Assembly: GCF_013376045.1 (NCBI RefSeq)
Contig: NZ_JABMJG010000002.1
Span: 788,658-852,657 of the forward strand
Origin: Variovorax sp. SG517
Lineage (GTDB): Bacteria > Pseudomonadota > Gammaproteobacteria > Burkholderiales > Burkholderiaceae_C
Direction of reading: 5' to 3'
Length of the DNA: 64,000 nucleotides
Shown: piece after piece, positions 8,753 through 18,547 of the stretch
Layout of the letters: every line of letters begins with the position of its first letter
Numbering within the stretch: the stretch's first letter is position 1
Position numbers and translations under genes: made by a program
Notes under the pieces: generated by a model
What the model was told of the DNA's origin: nothing
The model's database searches: none
Seen by the model: the letters and a program-made list of their open reading frames with translations, nothing else

Positions 8753-9112
8753 TCAGCGGCGCTGGCTGCGCGGCGCGATCGGCAGTTGGCGGGCCGCGGC
8801 CGGTGGCACCGGCACGATCCGCTCGGCCGGCTGCGATTCTGCCGAATTGAGCAAAGCACCCGCGGCGGGCGGGGTCCATTGGCCACGGACCTGCTGGCGC
8901 AGTTCGAACAGCTCGGCAGGCGTGAGGCGCCGCCCGGCAATGGCCTCTCCGCGGCGGACTTCTTCGCGCTGCGCGGCCCTGTGGGCGGCAACGGCGTCCC
9001 GGACTTCATTGCGCCGGACCTCGCCCACCCTGAACAGATCGCCAGACACCGCCAGCGACGGACCGCAGGCGAATACGAGGAGGAACGGCAGGGCGAATGT
9101 AGGACGTCTCAT
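8753..9112 (-). CDS. Hypothetical exported protein
   Basis: A 119-residue protein of unknown function. It begins with a probable Sec signal peptide (MRRPTFALPFLLVFACGPSL). The mature part is short, highly charged and rich in Arg/Ala/Glu (EVRRNEVRDAVAAHRAAQRE), then Pro-rich, without a recognised domain. It is divergent from ompR across a 172-bp region that contains a perfect inverted repeat, and it lies 82 bp upstream of the SIMPL gene on the same strand. It could be a target of the adjacent two-component system; this is inference. Confidence 0.65.
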   Translation of the reverse strand: MRRPTFALPFLLVFACGPSLAVSGDLFRVGEVRRNEVRDAVAAHRAAQREEVRRGEAIAGRRLTPAELFELRQQVRGQWTPPAAGALLNSAESQPAERIVPVPPAAARQLPIAPRSQRR

Positions 9113-9197
9113 TGAGTGGAAGTCGGCAGGAAGCGCGACTTTGCCATCACCTCGCTAACGTCGGATGACCAGACCGCGAACGTCCGCAAGTTTTGTA

Positions 9198-9218
9198 ACT
9201 TAGTGTCAAACACTAAGT
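9198..9218. promoter_or_regulatory. Perfect inverted repeat in the ompR upstream region
   Basis: ACTTAGTGT and ACACTAAGT are 9-bp perfect arms separated by 3 bases. The repeat is AT-rich in an otherwise GC-rich region and lies midway between a divergent exported-protein gene and the OmpR-type regulator gene. It looks like a dimer operator, possibly autoregulatory. No T-run follows, so a terminator is unlikely. Confidence 0.55.
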
Positions 9219-9284
9219 AAATCCGGCTCAACGAACCCTCAACGCCTTCAGAATCGGCCCTGTTACAAATTCGACGTTGTAGAA

Positions 9285-10016
9285 ATGACTCAAGTTCCCG
9301 CTCGCACCGACAAGATCGTGATCGTCGACGACGACGCCCGCATCCGCGACCTGCTGCGCCGCTACCTGACGCAGGAAGGCTTCGAAGTGATCGTGGCCGA
9401 GGACGGCAAGGCGCTCAACCGCATCCTGTTGCGCGACACGGTCGACCTGATCGTGCTCGACCTGATGATGCCCGGCGAGGACGGCCTTTCCGTTTGCCGC
9501 CGCCTGCGTGCCGCCAACGACCGCACGCCGATCATCATGCTCACCGCCAAGGGTGAGGACGTGGACCGCATCGTCGGCCTCGAAGTCGGCGCCGACGACT
9601 ACCTCGGTAAGCCTTTCAACCCGCGCGAACTGCTGGCCCGCGTCCACGCCGTTCTGCGCCGCCGCCCGCCGCTCGAGGCGCCCGGGGCCCCCTCCACCGA
9701 GAACGAGACCGTCACTTTCGGCCCGTTCGCCTTCGACCTCGGCTCGCGCACCCTGAAGAAGGACGGCGAAGAACTCTCGCTGACCACCGGCGAGTTCGCC
9801 ATGCTGAAGGCGCTGGTGCGCCATCCGCGCCAGCCGCTGTCGCGCGAAAAACTCGCGCAACTGGCGCGCGGCCGCGAGTTCGAGCCCTTCGACCGCAGCC
9901 TGGACGTGCAGATCTCGCGCCTGCGCAAGCTCGTCGAGTCCGACGCGGCTGCGCCCCGCTACATCCAGACCGTCTGGGGCGTGGGCTACGTGTTCGTGCC
10001 GGACGGCACGGCCTGA
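9285..10016 (+). CDS. ompR: OmpR-family response regulator
   Basis: A DNA-binding response regulator of 243 residues. The receiver domain has the acidic pocket DDD (15-17), phospho-acceptor Asp59 in VLDLMMPGEDG, Thr/Ser in MLTAKG and Lys109 in LGKPFNP. The C-terminal winged helix (about 145-240) has LSLTTGEFAMLKALVRHP and the terminal GVGYVFVPDG. It matches OmpR more closely than PhoB or KdpE over its length. The sensor kinase gene follows 14 bases later, so the pair forms an operon. Likely roles are porin, osmotic or acid responses, inferred from the family. Confidence 0.92.
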   Translation: MTQVPARTDKIVIVDDDARIRDLLRRYLTQEGFEVIVAEDGKALNRILLRDTVDLIVLDLMMPGEDGLSVCRRLRAANDRTPIIMLTAKGEDVDRIVGLEVGADDYLGKPFNPRELLARVHAVLRRRPPLEAPGAPSTENETVTFGPFAFDLGSRTLKKDGEELSLTTGEFAMLKALVRHPRQPLSREKLAQLARGREFEPFDRSLDVQISRLRKLVESDAAAPRYIQTVWGVGYVFVPDGTA

Positions 10017-10030
10017 CGCCACGTTGAAAG

Positions 10031-11515
10031 GTGGCCGTCGGCCAACCCCCCAGACCCGGCGCTGCCCAGGAGGACGGCGCGCAGGTCACGATGCCGAGCC
10101 CGCTCGAAGCGAGCGCGCAACGTGACCGCCGCCCCGGCCTCAAGCTGGGCTTCAGCCTTTTCTGGCGCACTTTCTTCCTGCTGGCGCTGCTGCTGATCGG
10201 CTGCACGGTCGCCTGGCTGCAGACTTTCCGTTCGCTCGAATACGAGCCGCGCGCCATTCAGACGGCGCACCAGATCGCCTCGCTCGTGAACCTCACGCGC
10301 GCGGCGCTGGTGTACTCCGACGCCATCACCCGGGTGTCGCTGATCAAGACCCTGGCTGACCAGGAGGGCGTGCGCATCCTCCCGCGCGAGCCCAACGACC
10401 GCTTCCAGCCCTATACCAGCGGCGCGCTCGACCTGCGCGTGACCGAGGAGCTCATCGAACAGCTCGGCGAAGGCACGACGGTGGCCAGCCGCGTGAACGA
10501 CGAGGCGGGCCTGTGGATCGGCTTCACCATCGAGAGCGACACCTACTGGCTGCTGCTCGACCCCACCCGCTTCAGCCGCGTGGGCGGGCGCACCTGGCTG
10601 GTGTGGCTGAGCACCGCCATGGCTTTGTCGCTGGCCGGCGCGGCGCTGATCACGCGGCTCATCAACCTGCCGCTCAAGCAGCTGTCGCGCGCGACCATGC
10701 AGGTGCGCGAGGGCGAGTACGAGGCGCACCGGCTCGACGAGCGCGCCCGCACCAACGAGATCCGCGCGGTCAACATCGGCTTCAACCGCATGGCCGACCA
10801 GCTCGCCAAGATCGAGCAGGACCGCGCCATCATGCTGGCCGGCATCTCGCACGACCTGCGCACGCCGCTCGCCCGGCTGCGGCTGGAAACCGAGATGAGC
10901 GTGGCCGACGAGGACGCGCGCGACCACATGGCCGCCGACATCGCCCAGCTCGACGCGATCATCGACAAGTTCCTCGACTACGCGCGGCCCGACCACGTCG
11001 ACCCCAAGCCGGTGCTGCTGCGCGACGTGGTGGACGCCTGCACCTACGCTGTACAGGACTACGAGGAGATGAACATCAAGGTCGAGGTGCCGCCCGACCT
11101 GCGCGTGATGGGCGACGAGGTCGAGCTCACGCGCGTGATCTCCAACCTGGTCGAGAACGCGCGGCGCTACGGCAAGACGCCCTCCACCGGCGTGGCCGAC
11201 GTGACGATCCAGGCGCAGGCCAACAACGACGCGGTGCTCATCAAGGTGCGCGACCATGGCGCGGGCGTCGAGCCGGCCCTGCTCGCGCAGCTGACCAAGC
11301 CCTTCTTCCGCGGCGATGCGGCGCGCACATCCGCGGCCGGCGCGGGGCTGGGCCTGTCGATCGTGGCGAAGAACATCGAGCGCATGGGCGGCACCTTCGC
11401 GCTCACCAGCACGCCGGGCCGCGGCCTGGCGGCGCACATCAGGATGCCGCGCGCGATGCCGCCCGGCATGAAGCCCGGCGAACCGCAGGGCGGCGGCGCC
11501 AAGAAGCCGGCCTGA
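10031..11515 (+). CDS. envZ: EnvZ-type sensor histidine kinase
   Basis: An inner-membrane two-component kinase of 494 residues if the GTG at 10031 is used; an ATG at 10091 would shorten it by 20. Visible parts are TM1 (about 42-62, FSLFWRTFFLLALLLIG), a periplasmic sensor region to about 187, TM2 (188-209), a HAMP linker, the H-box GISHDLRTPLARLRLE with phospho-acceptor His274, the N-box LVENARRYG, and ATP-lid motifs DHGAGV and GAGLGLSIV. The C-terminal Pro/Gly-rich tail is low complexity. It pairs with the upstream ompR gene. Confidence 0.92.
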   Translation: MAVGQPPRPGAAQEDGAQVTMPSPLEASAQRDRRPGLKLGFSLFWRTFFLLALLLIGCTVAWLQTFRSLEYEPRAIQTAHQIASLVNLTRAALVYSDAITRVSLIKTLADQEGVRILPREPNDRFQPYTSGALDLRVTEELIEQLGEGTTVASRVNDEAGLWIGFTIESDTYWLLLDPTRFSRVGGRTWLVWLSTAMALSLAGAALITRLINLPLKQLSRATMQVREGEYEAHRLDERARTNEIRAVNIGFNRMADQLAKIEQDRAIMLAGISHDLRTPLARLRLETEMSVADEDARDHMAADIAQLDAIIDKFLDYARPDHVDPKPVLLRDVVDACTYAVQDYEEMNIKVEVPPDLRVMGDEVELTRVISNLVENARRYGKTPSTGVADVTIQAQANNDAVLIKVRDHGAGVEPALLAQLTKPFFRGDAARTSAAGAGLGLSIVAKNIERMGGTFALTSTPGRGLAAHIRMPRAMPPGMKPGEPQGGGAKKPA

Positions 11516-11523
11516 AGGCCGGC
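11506..11523. terminator. Hairpin at the end of the envZ-like gene
   Basis: GCCGGCCT and AGGCCGGC form perfect 8-bp arms around a 2-base centre, spanning the stop codon of the kinase gene between convergent genes. There is no long T-run, so it may be a weak bidirectional terminator or an RNA-stabilising hairpin. Confidence 0.4.
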
Positions 11524-11531
11524 AGCGCTTC

Positions 11532-12023
11532 TTATTTGTGGAGAAGAACGGCCGCGCGGGCCTCCATCGCGCGGCCCTCGCCCACCGGGCCCAGCTTCTC
11601 GGCCGTCTTGGCCTTCACGTTCACCTGCTCCAGCGCCACGCCCAGCGTGTCGGCAATGCGCTGGCACATCAGCGGAATGTGCGGCGCGAGCTTGGGCGCC
11701 TGCGCGACCACCGTGCTGTCGACGTTGCCGATCTCCCAGCCCGCCGCACGCACCCGGCGCGCCGCCTCGGCCAGCAGCACGGCCGAATCGGCGCCTCGGA
11801 ACTGCGGATCGGTGTCCGGAAAATGCCGGCCGATGTCGCCGAGCCCCGCACCGCCCAGCAGCGCGTCGGTGATGGCGTGCAGCAGCACGTCGGCATCCGA
11901 ATGTCCCAGCAGGCCGGTGGTGTGCGGCACCTCGACGCCGCCGAGGATGAGCTTGCGCCCCGCCACCAGCTGGTGGACGTCCCAGCCCTCGCCGATGCGG
12001 ATGCTGAATGGCGCGGCGGTCAT
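11532..12023 (-). CDS. ispF: 2-C-methyl-D-erythritol 2,4-cyclodiphosphate synthase
   Basis: This enzyme of the MEP isoprenoid pathway cyclises CDP-ME 2-phosphate to MEcPP with release of CMP. The 163-residue product has the zinc-ligand DVHQ near the N-terminus and [18 protein letters not shown], then [11 protein letters not shown] and a C-terminal [17 protein letters not shown]. The ATG overlaps the stop of ispD (ATGA, 12020-12023), so the two are translationally coupled in the usual ispDF order. Confidence 0.97.
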   Translation of the reverse strand: MTAAPFSIRIGEGWDVHQLVAGRKLILGGVEVPHTTGLLGHSDADVLLHAITDALLGGAGLGDIGRHFPDTDPQFRGADSAVLLAEAARRVRAAGWEIGNVDSTVVAQAPKLAPHIPLMCQRIADTLGVALEQVNVKAKTAEKLGPVGEGRAMEARAAVLLHK

Positions 12024-12742
12024 GCCAGCCCCTTCCTGCGGCCCAGCAGCACGGCCTCGGCCAGCGCGAAGTCTTCGGGAAAGGTCACCTTGAAGTTCTG
12101 CGCGTTGCCCGGTACCAAGAGCGGCGACAGGCCGATCGCCTCGATGGCGCTGGCCTCGTCCGTGACGGCGTCGCCGGTGCGCTCCAGCGCGTCGAGCAGC
12201 ATGCCGATGCGGAACATCTGGGGGGTCTGCGCCAGCCACTTGTCGGCACGCGGCAGGGTCTGGGCCACCCGGCTTTCGGCGGTGGACGACTTCAGCGTGT
12301 CTGCCAGCCGCTGAGCCAGCAGGCCGCCGACGGCGTCGTGCTCGCAGGCGGCGATCAGCGCCTCGATCTGGCTGGAGGTGACGAGGCAGCGGGCCGCGTC
12401 GTGCACCAGCACCCAGTCGTGCGCGCCGGCGCCCTTCTGCCGCAGCGCCACCAGGCCGTTGCGCACCGTGGCCGCGCGGGTAACGCCGCCCACGCGCAGC
12501 AGGTACTCGTTTTCCGAGGGAAATCGCGGCAGCACCGCATCCACGTCGCGGTCGTCCGGCGACACCACCAGCGCCAGCCCGGCGAAGCGCCCCGACATCG
12601 CGCGGAAAGCCTCCAGCGTGTGGGCCACCATCGGCAGGCCGGCCAGGCGCCGGTACTGCTTGGGTTGCGTGGACTGCGCATGCCCCGCGCGATGGCCGGA
12701 GCCGGCGCACGGGATCAGCACGAAGAGTCGGGAAGAGGACAT
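12020..12742 (-). CDS. ispD: 2-C-methyl-D-erythritol 4-phosphate cytidylyltransferase
   Basis: It transfers CMP from CTP to MEP in the MEP isoprenoid pathway. The 240-residue Rossmann-type nucleotidyltransferase shows the nucleotide-binding loop [11 protein letters not shown], then [18 protein letters not shown]. The mid-protein HDAARCLV and late TPQMFRIG segments are the expected CTP- and MEP-contacting regions. It is the first gene of ispD-ispF and is divergent from mfd, with 118 bp between starts. Confidence 0.96.
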   Translation of the reverse strand: MSSSRLFVLIPCAGSGHRAGHAQSTQPKQYRRLAGLPMVAHTLEAFRAMSGRFAGLALVVSPDDRDVDAVLPRFPSENEYLLRVGGVTRAATVRNGLVALRQKGAGAHDWVLVHDAARCLVTSSQIEALIAACEHDAVGGLLAQRLADTLKSSTAESRVAQTLPRADKWLAQTPQMFRIGMLLDALERTGDAVTDEASAIEAIGLSPLLVPGNAQNFKVTFPEDFALAEAVLLGRRKGLA

Positions 12743-12860
12743 GGGGCCCAGCGTCGGCCGTGGCCGACAAGCGGATAAAGGGCCGCCATTCTAGAATTGA
12801 CCGCTACGCACACCCCTCGCCAGCCGGCGCGGGGTGTTGTGCATTTCCATCAAGCGTTCC

Positions 12861-15800
12861 ATGGACCTCCCCCACCTCACGGCGGGCAAGCGATTCACGC
12901 TGCCGCGTCCTCCCTTGTCGGCAGATGCCTTGCTGCTGGCGCAACTGGCCATGCGCGAGAAGGCCGCCGGGCGCGCCACCGCGATGTTCACGGCCGACGC
13001 CAACGACGCCCAGCGCCTGATCGACGAGATCAAGTTCTTCGCCCCTGACCTGCGCTGCGCCCTGTTCCCCGACTGGGAGACGCTGCCCTACGACAGCTTC
13101 TCGCCCCACCAGGACCTGATCAGCGAGCGCCTGGCCACCCTCTGGCGCATCAGCCAGAAGGAGGCCGACGTGGTGCTGGTGCCCGCCACCACCGCGCTCT
13201 ACCGGCTGGCACCGCCCTCCTTCCTGGCCGGCTACACCTTCCACTTCAAGGCCAAGCAGAAGCTGGAGGAGTCCAAGCTCAAGGCCCAGCTCACGCTGGC
13301 CGGCTACACCCACGTGACGCAGGTGGTGAGCCCCGGCGAATACGCAGTGCGCGGCGGACTGATCGACCTGTTCCCCATGGGCTCGCCGGTGCCCTTCCGC
13401 GTCGACCTGTTCGACGACGAGATCGACACCATCCGCACCTTCGATCCCGACACCCAGCGCAGCCTCTACCCCGTGCCCGAGGTCCGGCTGCTGCCGGGGC
13501 GCGAGTTCCCGATGGACGACGACGCGCGCGGGCGCTTCCGCAGCCGCTGGCGCGAACTGCTCGAGGGCGACCCGACCAAGAGCCGCATCTACAAGGACAT
13601 GGGCAACGGCGTGGCCACCGCCGGTATCGAGTACTACCTGCCGCTGTTCTTCGACGAGACGGCCACCGTGTTCGACTACCTGGGCGCCGACGCCACCGTG
13701 GTGCTGCACGGCGACCTGGAACCGGCCTTCCAGCACTTCTGGCAGGACACCAACGAGCGCTACCGCCTCGTGCGCGGCGACCCCGAGCGCCCCGCCCTGC
13801 CGCCCGAGGCGCTGTTCCTGAACGCCGAGCAGTTCTACCAGCGCGCCAAGCCGCATGCGCAGCTGGCCATCCGCGGCGACGTGGACACCGACACGCCCTA
13901 CGCCGAGTTCGACAGGCTGCCGCCCTTCGCCGTGGTGCGCGGCGCCGAGGACCCGCTGGTCGGCCTGAAGGCCCACATCGCGAAGACGCCGCACCGCGTG
14001 CTGCTGATCGCCGAGAGCGAAGGCCGCCGCGAGAGCCTGCTCGACTTCCTGCGCGCCAGCGGCGTGAACCCGCCGGCCTTCGATTCGCTGGCCGAGTTCG
14101 AGTCCTCCGGCGACGAGAAGACAGGCATCGCCACCGCCGCGCTGGCCTCGGGCTTCGCATGGCGCGAACAGGGCATCGACTTCGTCACCGAAACCGAGCT
14201 CTTCGCCACCGCGCCCACCACGCGCCGGCGCAACAAGAAGCAGGAGCAGGTCAGCGACGTCGAGGCGCTCATCAAGGACCTGTCGGAGCTCAACGTGGGC
14301 GATCCGGTGGTCCACAGCGCGCACGGCATCGGACGCTACCGCGGCCTGATCCACATGGACCTGGGCCAGGGCAACGGCCCCGACGGCAAGCCGCTGCTGC
14401 AGGAAATGCTGCACCTGGAGTACGCCGACAAGGCCACGCTCTACGTGCCCGTGTCGCAGCTGCACCAGATCAGCCGCTACACCGGCGTCAGCGCCGACGA
14501 GGCCCCGCTGCACAAGCTGGGCTCCGGCCAGTGGGAAAAGGCCAAGCGCAAGGCGGCCGAGCAGGTGCGCGACTCCGCCGCCGAGCTGCTCAACATCTAT
14601 GCCCGCCGCGCGGCGCGCGAGGGCCATGCCTTCCGCTACTCGCCGGCCGACTACGAGGTGTTCGCCAACGACTTCGGCTTCCAGGAAACGGCCGACCAGA
14701 AGGCGGCCATCCATGCCGTGGTGCAGGACATGATCTCGCCCCAGCCCATGGACCGCCTCGTGTGCGGCGACGTGGGCTTCGGCAAGACCGAGGTCGCCCT
14801 GCGCGCGGCCTTCATCGCCGTTACCGGCGGCAAGCAGGTGGCGTTTCTCGCGCCCACCACGCTCCTGGCCGAGCAGCACTATCAGACGCTGGTCGATCGC
14901 TTCGCCAAGTGGCCGGTGAAGGTGGCGGAAATGAGCCGCTTCCGCTCGGCCAAGGAAATCACCGCCGCCGCGAAGGGCTTGGCCGACGGTCAGGTCGACA
15001 TCGTGGTCGGCACGCACAAGCTGCTCTCGCAGTCGGTCAAGTTCAAGAACCTGGGCCTGCTCATCATCGACGAGGAACATCGCTTCGGCGTGCGTCACAA
15101 AGAAGCGATGAAGGCCATGCGCGCCGAAGTCGACGTGCTCACGCTCACCGCCACGCCGATTCCTCGCACGCTGGGCATGGCGCTGGAAGGCCTGCGCGAC
15201 CTGAGCGTGATCGCCACCGCGCCGCAGCGGCGCCTGGCCATCAAGACCTTCGTGCGCAACGAGGGCACCGGCGTGATCCGCGAAGCCGTGCTGCGCGAGT
15301 TGAAGCGCGGCGGGCAGGTCTACTTCCTGCACAACGAAGTCGAGACCATCGAGAACCGCCGCCAGAAGCTTGAAGAAATACTGCCCGAGGCCCGCATCGC
15401 CGTGGCCCACGGCCAGATGCCCGAGCGCGAGCTGGAGCGCGTCATGCGCGACTTCGTGGCGCAGCGCTACAACCTGCTGCTGTGCTCGACCATCATCGAG
15501 ACCGGCATCGACGTGCCGACCGCCAACACCATCGTGATCAGCCGCGCCGACAAGTTCGGCCTGGCGCAGTTGCACCAGCTGCGCGGGCGCGTCGGCCGCT
15601 CGCACCACCAGGCGTACGCCTATCTCATGGTGCCCGACACCGAGGGCCTGACCAAGCAGGCGGCGCAGCGGCTGGACGCCATCCAGCAGATGGAAGAGCT
15701 CGGCTCCGGCTTCTACCTGGCCATGCACGACCTGGAGATCCGCGGCACCGGCGAGGTGCTGGGCGAGAACCAGAGCGGCAACATGATGGAGATCGGCTTC

Positions 15801-16343
15801 CAGCTCTACAACGAGATGCTGAGCGAGGCCGTGCGCGCACTGAAGGCCGGGCAGGAGCCCGACCTGCTGTCGCCGCTGTCGGTTACGACCGAGATCAACC
15901 TGCACGCCCCCGCCCTGCTGCCCGACGACTACTGCGGCGACGTGCACCTGCGGCTGTCGTTCTACAAGAAGCTGGCCACGGCGAAGACGCCCGACCAAAT
16001 CGACACGCTGCTAGAGGAAATCGTCGACCGCTTCGGCAAGCTGCCGCCGCAGGCGCAGACGCTGATCGACACCCACCGCCTGCGCGTGCTGGCTCGGCCC
16101 TACGGCGTGGTGAAGGTCGATGCGGCGCCGGGCATCATCAACATCACATTCAAGAAAGATCCGCCGGTGGATGGCATGGCCATCATCCAGCTGATCCAGA
16201 AGAACAGGCACATCAAGCTCGCCGGCAACGAGAAGCTGCGCATCGAGCGCGAACTGAAAGAACCCAAGGACCGGGCCCAGATGGTGCGCGACGTGCTGCG
16301 CAGTCTGGGCCAGCCCACCGTCAAGGAAAACGCCACCGCATGA
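12861..16343 (+). CDS. mfd: Transcription-repair coupling factor Mfd
   Basis: A DNA translocase that removes RNA polymerase stalled at lesions and recruits UvrA. The product is 1160 residues from ATG 12861 ([10 protein letters not shown]). The N-terminal UvrB-homology region includes [17 protein letters not shown]. The RNAP-interaction region around 475-560 has [16 protein letters not shown]. The SF2 translocase core has Walker [12 protein letters not shown] (about residue 635), DEEH (about 737) and the RGRVGRS motif VI. The C-terminal TRCF domain is present. serB overlaps its stop. A TTG nine codons upstream is possible, but the ATG better fits the family N-terminus. Confidence 0.97.
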   Translation: MDLPHLTAGKRFTLPRPPLSADALLLAQLAMREKAAGRATAMFTADANDAQRLIDEIKFFAPDLRCALFPDWETLPYDSFSPHQDLISERLATLWRISQKEADVVLVPATTALYRLAPPSFLAGYTFHFKAKQKLEESKLKAQLTLAGYTHVTQVVSPGEYAVRGGLIDLFPMGSPVPFRVDLFDDEIDTIRTFDPDTQRSLYPVPEVRLLPGREFPMDDDARGRFRSRWRELLEGDPTKSRIYKDMGNGVATAGIEYYLPLFFDETATVFDYLGADATVVLHGDLEPAFQHFWQDTNERYRLVRGDPERPALPPEALFLNAEQFYQRAKPHAQLAIRGDVDTDTPYAEFDRLPPFAVVRGAEDPLVGLKAHIAKTPHRVLLIAESEGRRESLLDFLRASGVNPPAFDSLAEFESSGDEKTGIATAALASGFAWREQGIDFVTETELFATAPTTRRRNKKQEQVSDVEALIKDLSELNVGDPVVHSAHGIGRYRGLIHMDLGQGNGPDGKPLLQEMLHLEYADKATLYVPVSQLHQISRYTGVSADEAPLHKLGSGQWEKAKRKAAEQVRDSAAELLNIYARRAAREGHAFRYSPADYEVFANDFGFQETADQKAAIHAVVQDMISPQPMDRLVCGDVGFGKTEVALRAAFIAVTGGKQVAFLAPTTLLAEQHYQTLVDRFAKWPVKVAEMSRFRSAKEITAAAKGLADGQVDIVVGTHKLLSQSVKFKNLGLLIIDEEHRFGVRHKEAMKAMRAEVDVLTLTATPIPRTLGMALEGLRDLSVIATAPQRRLAIKTFVRNEGTGVIREAVLRELKRGGQVYFLHNEVETIENRRQKLEEILPEARIAVAHGQMPERELERVMRDFVAQRYNLLLCSTIIETGIDVPTANTIVISRADKFGLAQLHQLRGRVGRSHHQAYAYLMVPDTEGLTKQAAQRLDAIQQMEELGSGFYLAMHDLEIRGTGEVLGENQSGNMMEIGFQLYNEMLSEAVRALKAGQEPDLLSPLSVTTEINLHAPALLPDDYCGDVHLRLSFYKKLATAKTPDQIDTLLEEIVDRFGKLPPQAQTLIDTHRLRVLARPYGVVKVDAAPGIINITFKKDPPVDGMAIIQLIQKNRHIKLAGNEKLRIERELKEPKDRAQMVRDVLRSLGQPTVKENATA

Positions 16344-17050
16344 GCGCTACTGAAATCTACCCCGGCCTGGTCATCCAGCGCGTGAAGCCGCCGCTGAAGC
16401 TCGCCGACTTCAAGCTGATCGCGTTCGACATGGACTCGACACTGATCAATATCGAGTGCATCGACGAGATCGCCGATGCCGTCGGCAAGAAGGCGGAGGT
16501 GGCCGCGATCACCGAAGCCACCATGCGCGGCGAGATCAAGGACTTCAAGGAAAGCCTGCGCCGCCGCGTGGCGCTGCTCAAGGGCGTGCCGGTCGAGGCG
16601 CTGCAGCAGGTTTACGACGAGCGCCTGAAGCTCAACCCTGGCGCGAGCGAACTGGTGGCTGCGTGCAAGGCGGCCGGCCTCAAGGTGCTGCTGGTGTCGG
16701 GCGGCTTCACCTTCTTCGCCAACCGCGTGAAGGACCGGCTGGGCATCGATTTCGCACGCTCCAACCTGCTCGACGAGGCCGGCGGCAAGCTCACCGGCGA
16801 AGTGGTCACGCAGAGCTGGGGCGACATCTGCGACGGCGCCGAGAAGCGCCGCACGCTGTTGGAGGTGGCCTCGCTCATGGGCATCTCGCCGCAGGAGACG
16901 ATCGCCGTGGGCGACGGCGCGAACGACCTGCCAATGATGGGCGAAGCCGGGCTCTCGGTGGCCTATCACGCCAAGCCGAAGGTGCGCGAGCAGGCCATGG
17001 TGGCCATCAACGAAGGCGGCCTCGACCGCGTGCTGGAAATCCTGAAATGA
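16340..17050 (+). CDS. serB: Phosphoserine phosphatase
   Basis: An HAD-family phosphatase that performs the last step of serine biosynthesis, L-phosphoserine to L-serine. The 236-residue product has the DxDxT nucleophile motif FDMDSTLINIEC, the VLLVSGGFTFF motif II region, and a C-terminal GDGANDLPMM acidic motif. Its ATG overlaps the mfd stop (ATGA) and its own stop overlaps the next gene in the same way, so all three are translationally coupled. It has only a short N-terminal lead and no full ACT domain. Confidence 0.96.
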   Translation: MSATEIYPGLVIQRVKPPLKLADFKLIAFDMDSTLINIECIDEIADAVGKKAEVAAITEATMRGEIKDFKESLRRRVALLKGVPVEALQQVYDERLKLNPGASELVAACKAAGLKVLLVSGGFTFFANRVKDRLGIDFARSNLLDEAGGKLTGEVVTQSWGDICDGAEKRRTLLEVASLMGISPQETIAVGDGANDLPMMGEAGLSVAYHAKPKVREQAMVAINEGGLDRVLEILK

Positions 17051-18129
17051 CCGACGCCGCCGCGCCTGCTCCATCCGCTCCCCTCTATCGGGCCGATGCG
17101 CTCGTCGCCTACGCCGACGCACTGCTGCAGAAGGCCGGCCTTGCCGCGCCCAAGGCGGCCGTGGTCGCGCGCACGCTGGTCGAAGGCGACCTGCTGGGCC
17201 ACGACACCCACGGCCTCGCGCTGCTGGCGGGGTACGTCAAGGAACTTGAATCCGGCGGCATGACCCGCGACGGCGCGCCCGAGGTGCTGTCCGACCGCCC
17301 CGCTGCCGTGCTGTGGGACGGCAGGCGGCTGCCCGGCCCGTGGCTCATGGACCAGGGCATGAACCTGCTGGTGCCGCGTGCGCGCGAACTGGGCACGGCC
17401 TCGCTGGTCATCCGGCGCAGCCACCACATCGCCTGCCTCGCCGTCTACATGCTGCGCGCGCTCCAGGAAGACATGCTGATGCTGCTGGCCTGCTCCGACC
17501 CCAACGCGGCCAGCGTCGCGCCCTTCGGCGGCACGCAGGCGGTGTTCACGCCGAATCCGCTGGCGATGGGTTTTCCGCTGTCGCAGGGCGGCGTGATGGT
17601 CGACATCTCGGCCTCCATTACCACCAACGGCATGAGCAACCGCAAGCGCGCGGCCGGCGAGACCTTCGCCGAAGAGTGGCTGATCGACGCCGCCGGCAAG
17701 CCATCGAACGACCCTCAGGTGCTCTTCGACCAGCCGTCCGGCACGCTGCTGCCGGTGGGCGGACTGAGCCACGGGCACAAGGGCTACGGCATGGCGCTGC
17801 TGGTTGAGACACTCACGGCCGGCCTCGCAGGCCACGGCCGCGCCGACCCGCCCGAGGGCTGGGGTGCGACGGTGCACGTCACGCTGCACGACCTGAACGC
17901 CTTCGGCGGCAAGGAAGCCTTCCTGCGCCAGATGGACCACGTGGCCGAACGCTGCCGCGCCAATGCGCCCATCGACCCGGCGAAGCCTGTGCGGCTGCCG
18001 GGCGAAGGCGGATTGAAGCGTCGGGAGTTGCAGTCGAAGAACGGGGTGCGGCTGCACCCCTCGATTGCGCGCTCGCTGCAGGATGCGGAGCAGCGCCACG
18101 GCCTGCGGCTGGCGCAGGCGCTGGTCTGA
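17047..18129 (+). CDS. Ldh2-type malate/lactate/ureidoglycolate dehydrogenase family oxidoreductase
   Basis: An NAD(P)-dependent 2-hydroxyacid or imine reductase of the Ldh2/MDH2 family, 360 residues. Signatures are GHDTHGLALLAGYV near the start (the family substrate-binding motif), RRSHHIACLAVYM, FGGTQAVFTPNPLAMGFP, and GGLSHGHKGYGMALLVE. Substrate cannot be fixed from sequence; members include malate, L-lactate, ureidoglycolate and delta-piperideine-2-carboxylate reductases. The ATG overlaps the serB stop by 4 bp. It converges with the DUF6172 gene with a gap of only 7 bp. Confidence 0.88.
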   Translation: MTDAAAPAPSAPLYRADALVAYADALLQKAGLAAPKAAVVARTLVEGDLLGHDTHGLALLAGYVKELESGGMTRDGAPEVLSDRPAAVLWDGRRLPGPWLMDQGMNLLVPRARELGTASLVIRRSHHIACLAVYMLRALQEDMLMLLACSDPNAASVAPFGGTQAVFTPNPLAMGFPLSQGGVMVDISASITTNGMSNRKRAAGETFAEEWLIDAAGKPSNDPQVLFDQPSGTLLPVGGLSHGHKGYGMALLVETLTAGLAGHGRADPPEGWGATVHVTLHDLNAFGGKEAFLRQMDHVAERCRANAPIDPAKPVRLPGEGGLKRRELQSKNGVRLHPSIARSLQDAEQRHGLRLAQALV

Positions 18130-18136
18130 GCGGGGC

Positions 18137-18457
18137 TCAGCTTTCGGGCGATTCGGGTTCGGGCGAGCCCGCCGGGCGTGCCTTGCGCTTTGCCGGCTTG
18201 GCCAGGATCTCGATGTAGAACTGCTTGCCGCCCTCCTTCGCCACGCCGTCGATCAGGCCGGTGATGGCGGAAAGGTGGATGACTTCGGCCGATTCCTGCG
18301 AAGCGCCGAAGCGGCAGTCGAAGTCCCAATAGTCCATGCCCTCGGGCAGTTCGCGGCGCCGCTCACGCTTGATGTACTTGCGGATCTCGTGCTTGATGGC
18401 TTCGAGTAGACGGTCGGGGTGCTTGCCCTCGACCTGAAGCTGGAAGGTTTTTCTCAT
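18137..18457 (-). CDS. DUF6172-family protein
   Basis: A 106-residue cytoplasmic protein of unknown function, which I recognise as a DUF6172-type protein. It starts MRKTFQLQVEGKHPDRLLEA and continues with a basic helix KYIKRERRRELP and an aromatic DYWDFDCRFG segment. A basic, Pro-rich tail (KPAKRKARPAGSPEPE) ends it. No membrane segment or catalytic motif is visible. It is divergent from the histone-deacetylase-like gene. Confidence 0.7.
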   Translation of the reverse strand: MRKTFQLQVEGKHPDRLLEAIKHEIRKYIKRERRRELPEGMDYWDFDCRFGASQESAEVIHLSAITGLIDGVAKEGGKQFYIEILAKPAKRKARPAGSPEPESPES

Positions 18458-18547
18458 GGGTGATCGTAACCAATGTGGCATGGGCACCGAACTTGCTCGC
18501 TACGATGACCGCCGGGCCCATTCCGCGGCCGCCACGCCGAACCGTCC

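Noticed and set aside
12804..15998. A minus-strand open frame of about 1060 codons opposite mfd
   Set aside because: mfd has all expected motifs on the plus strand; the antisense frame has none.
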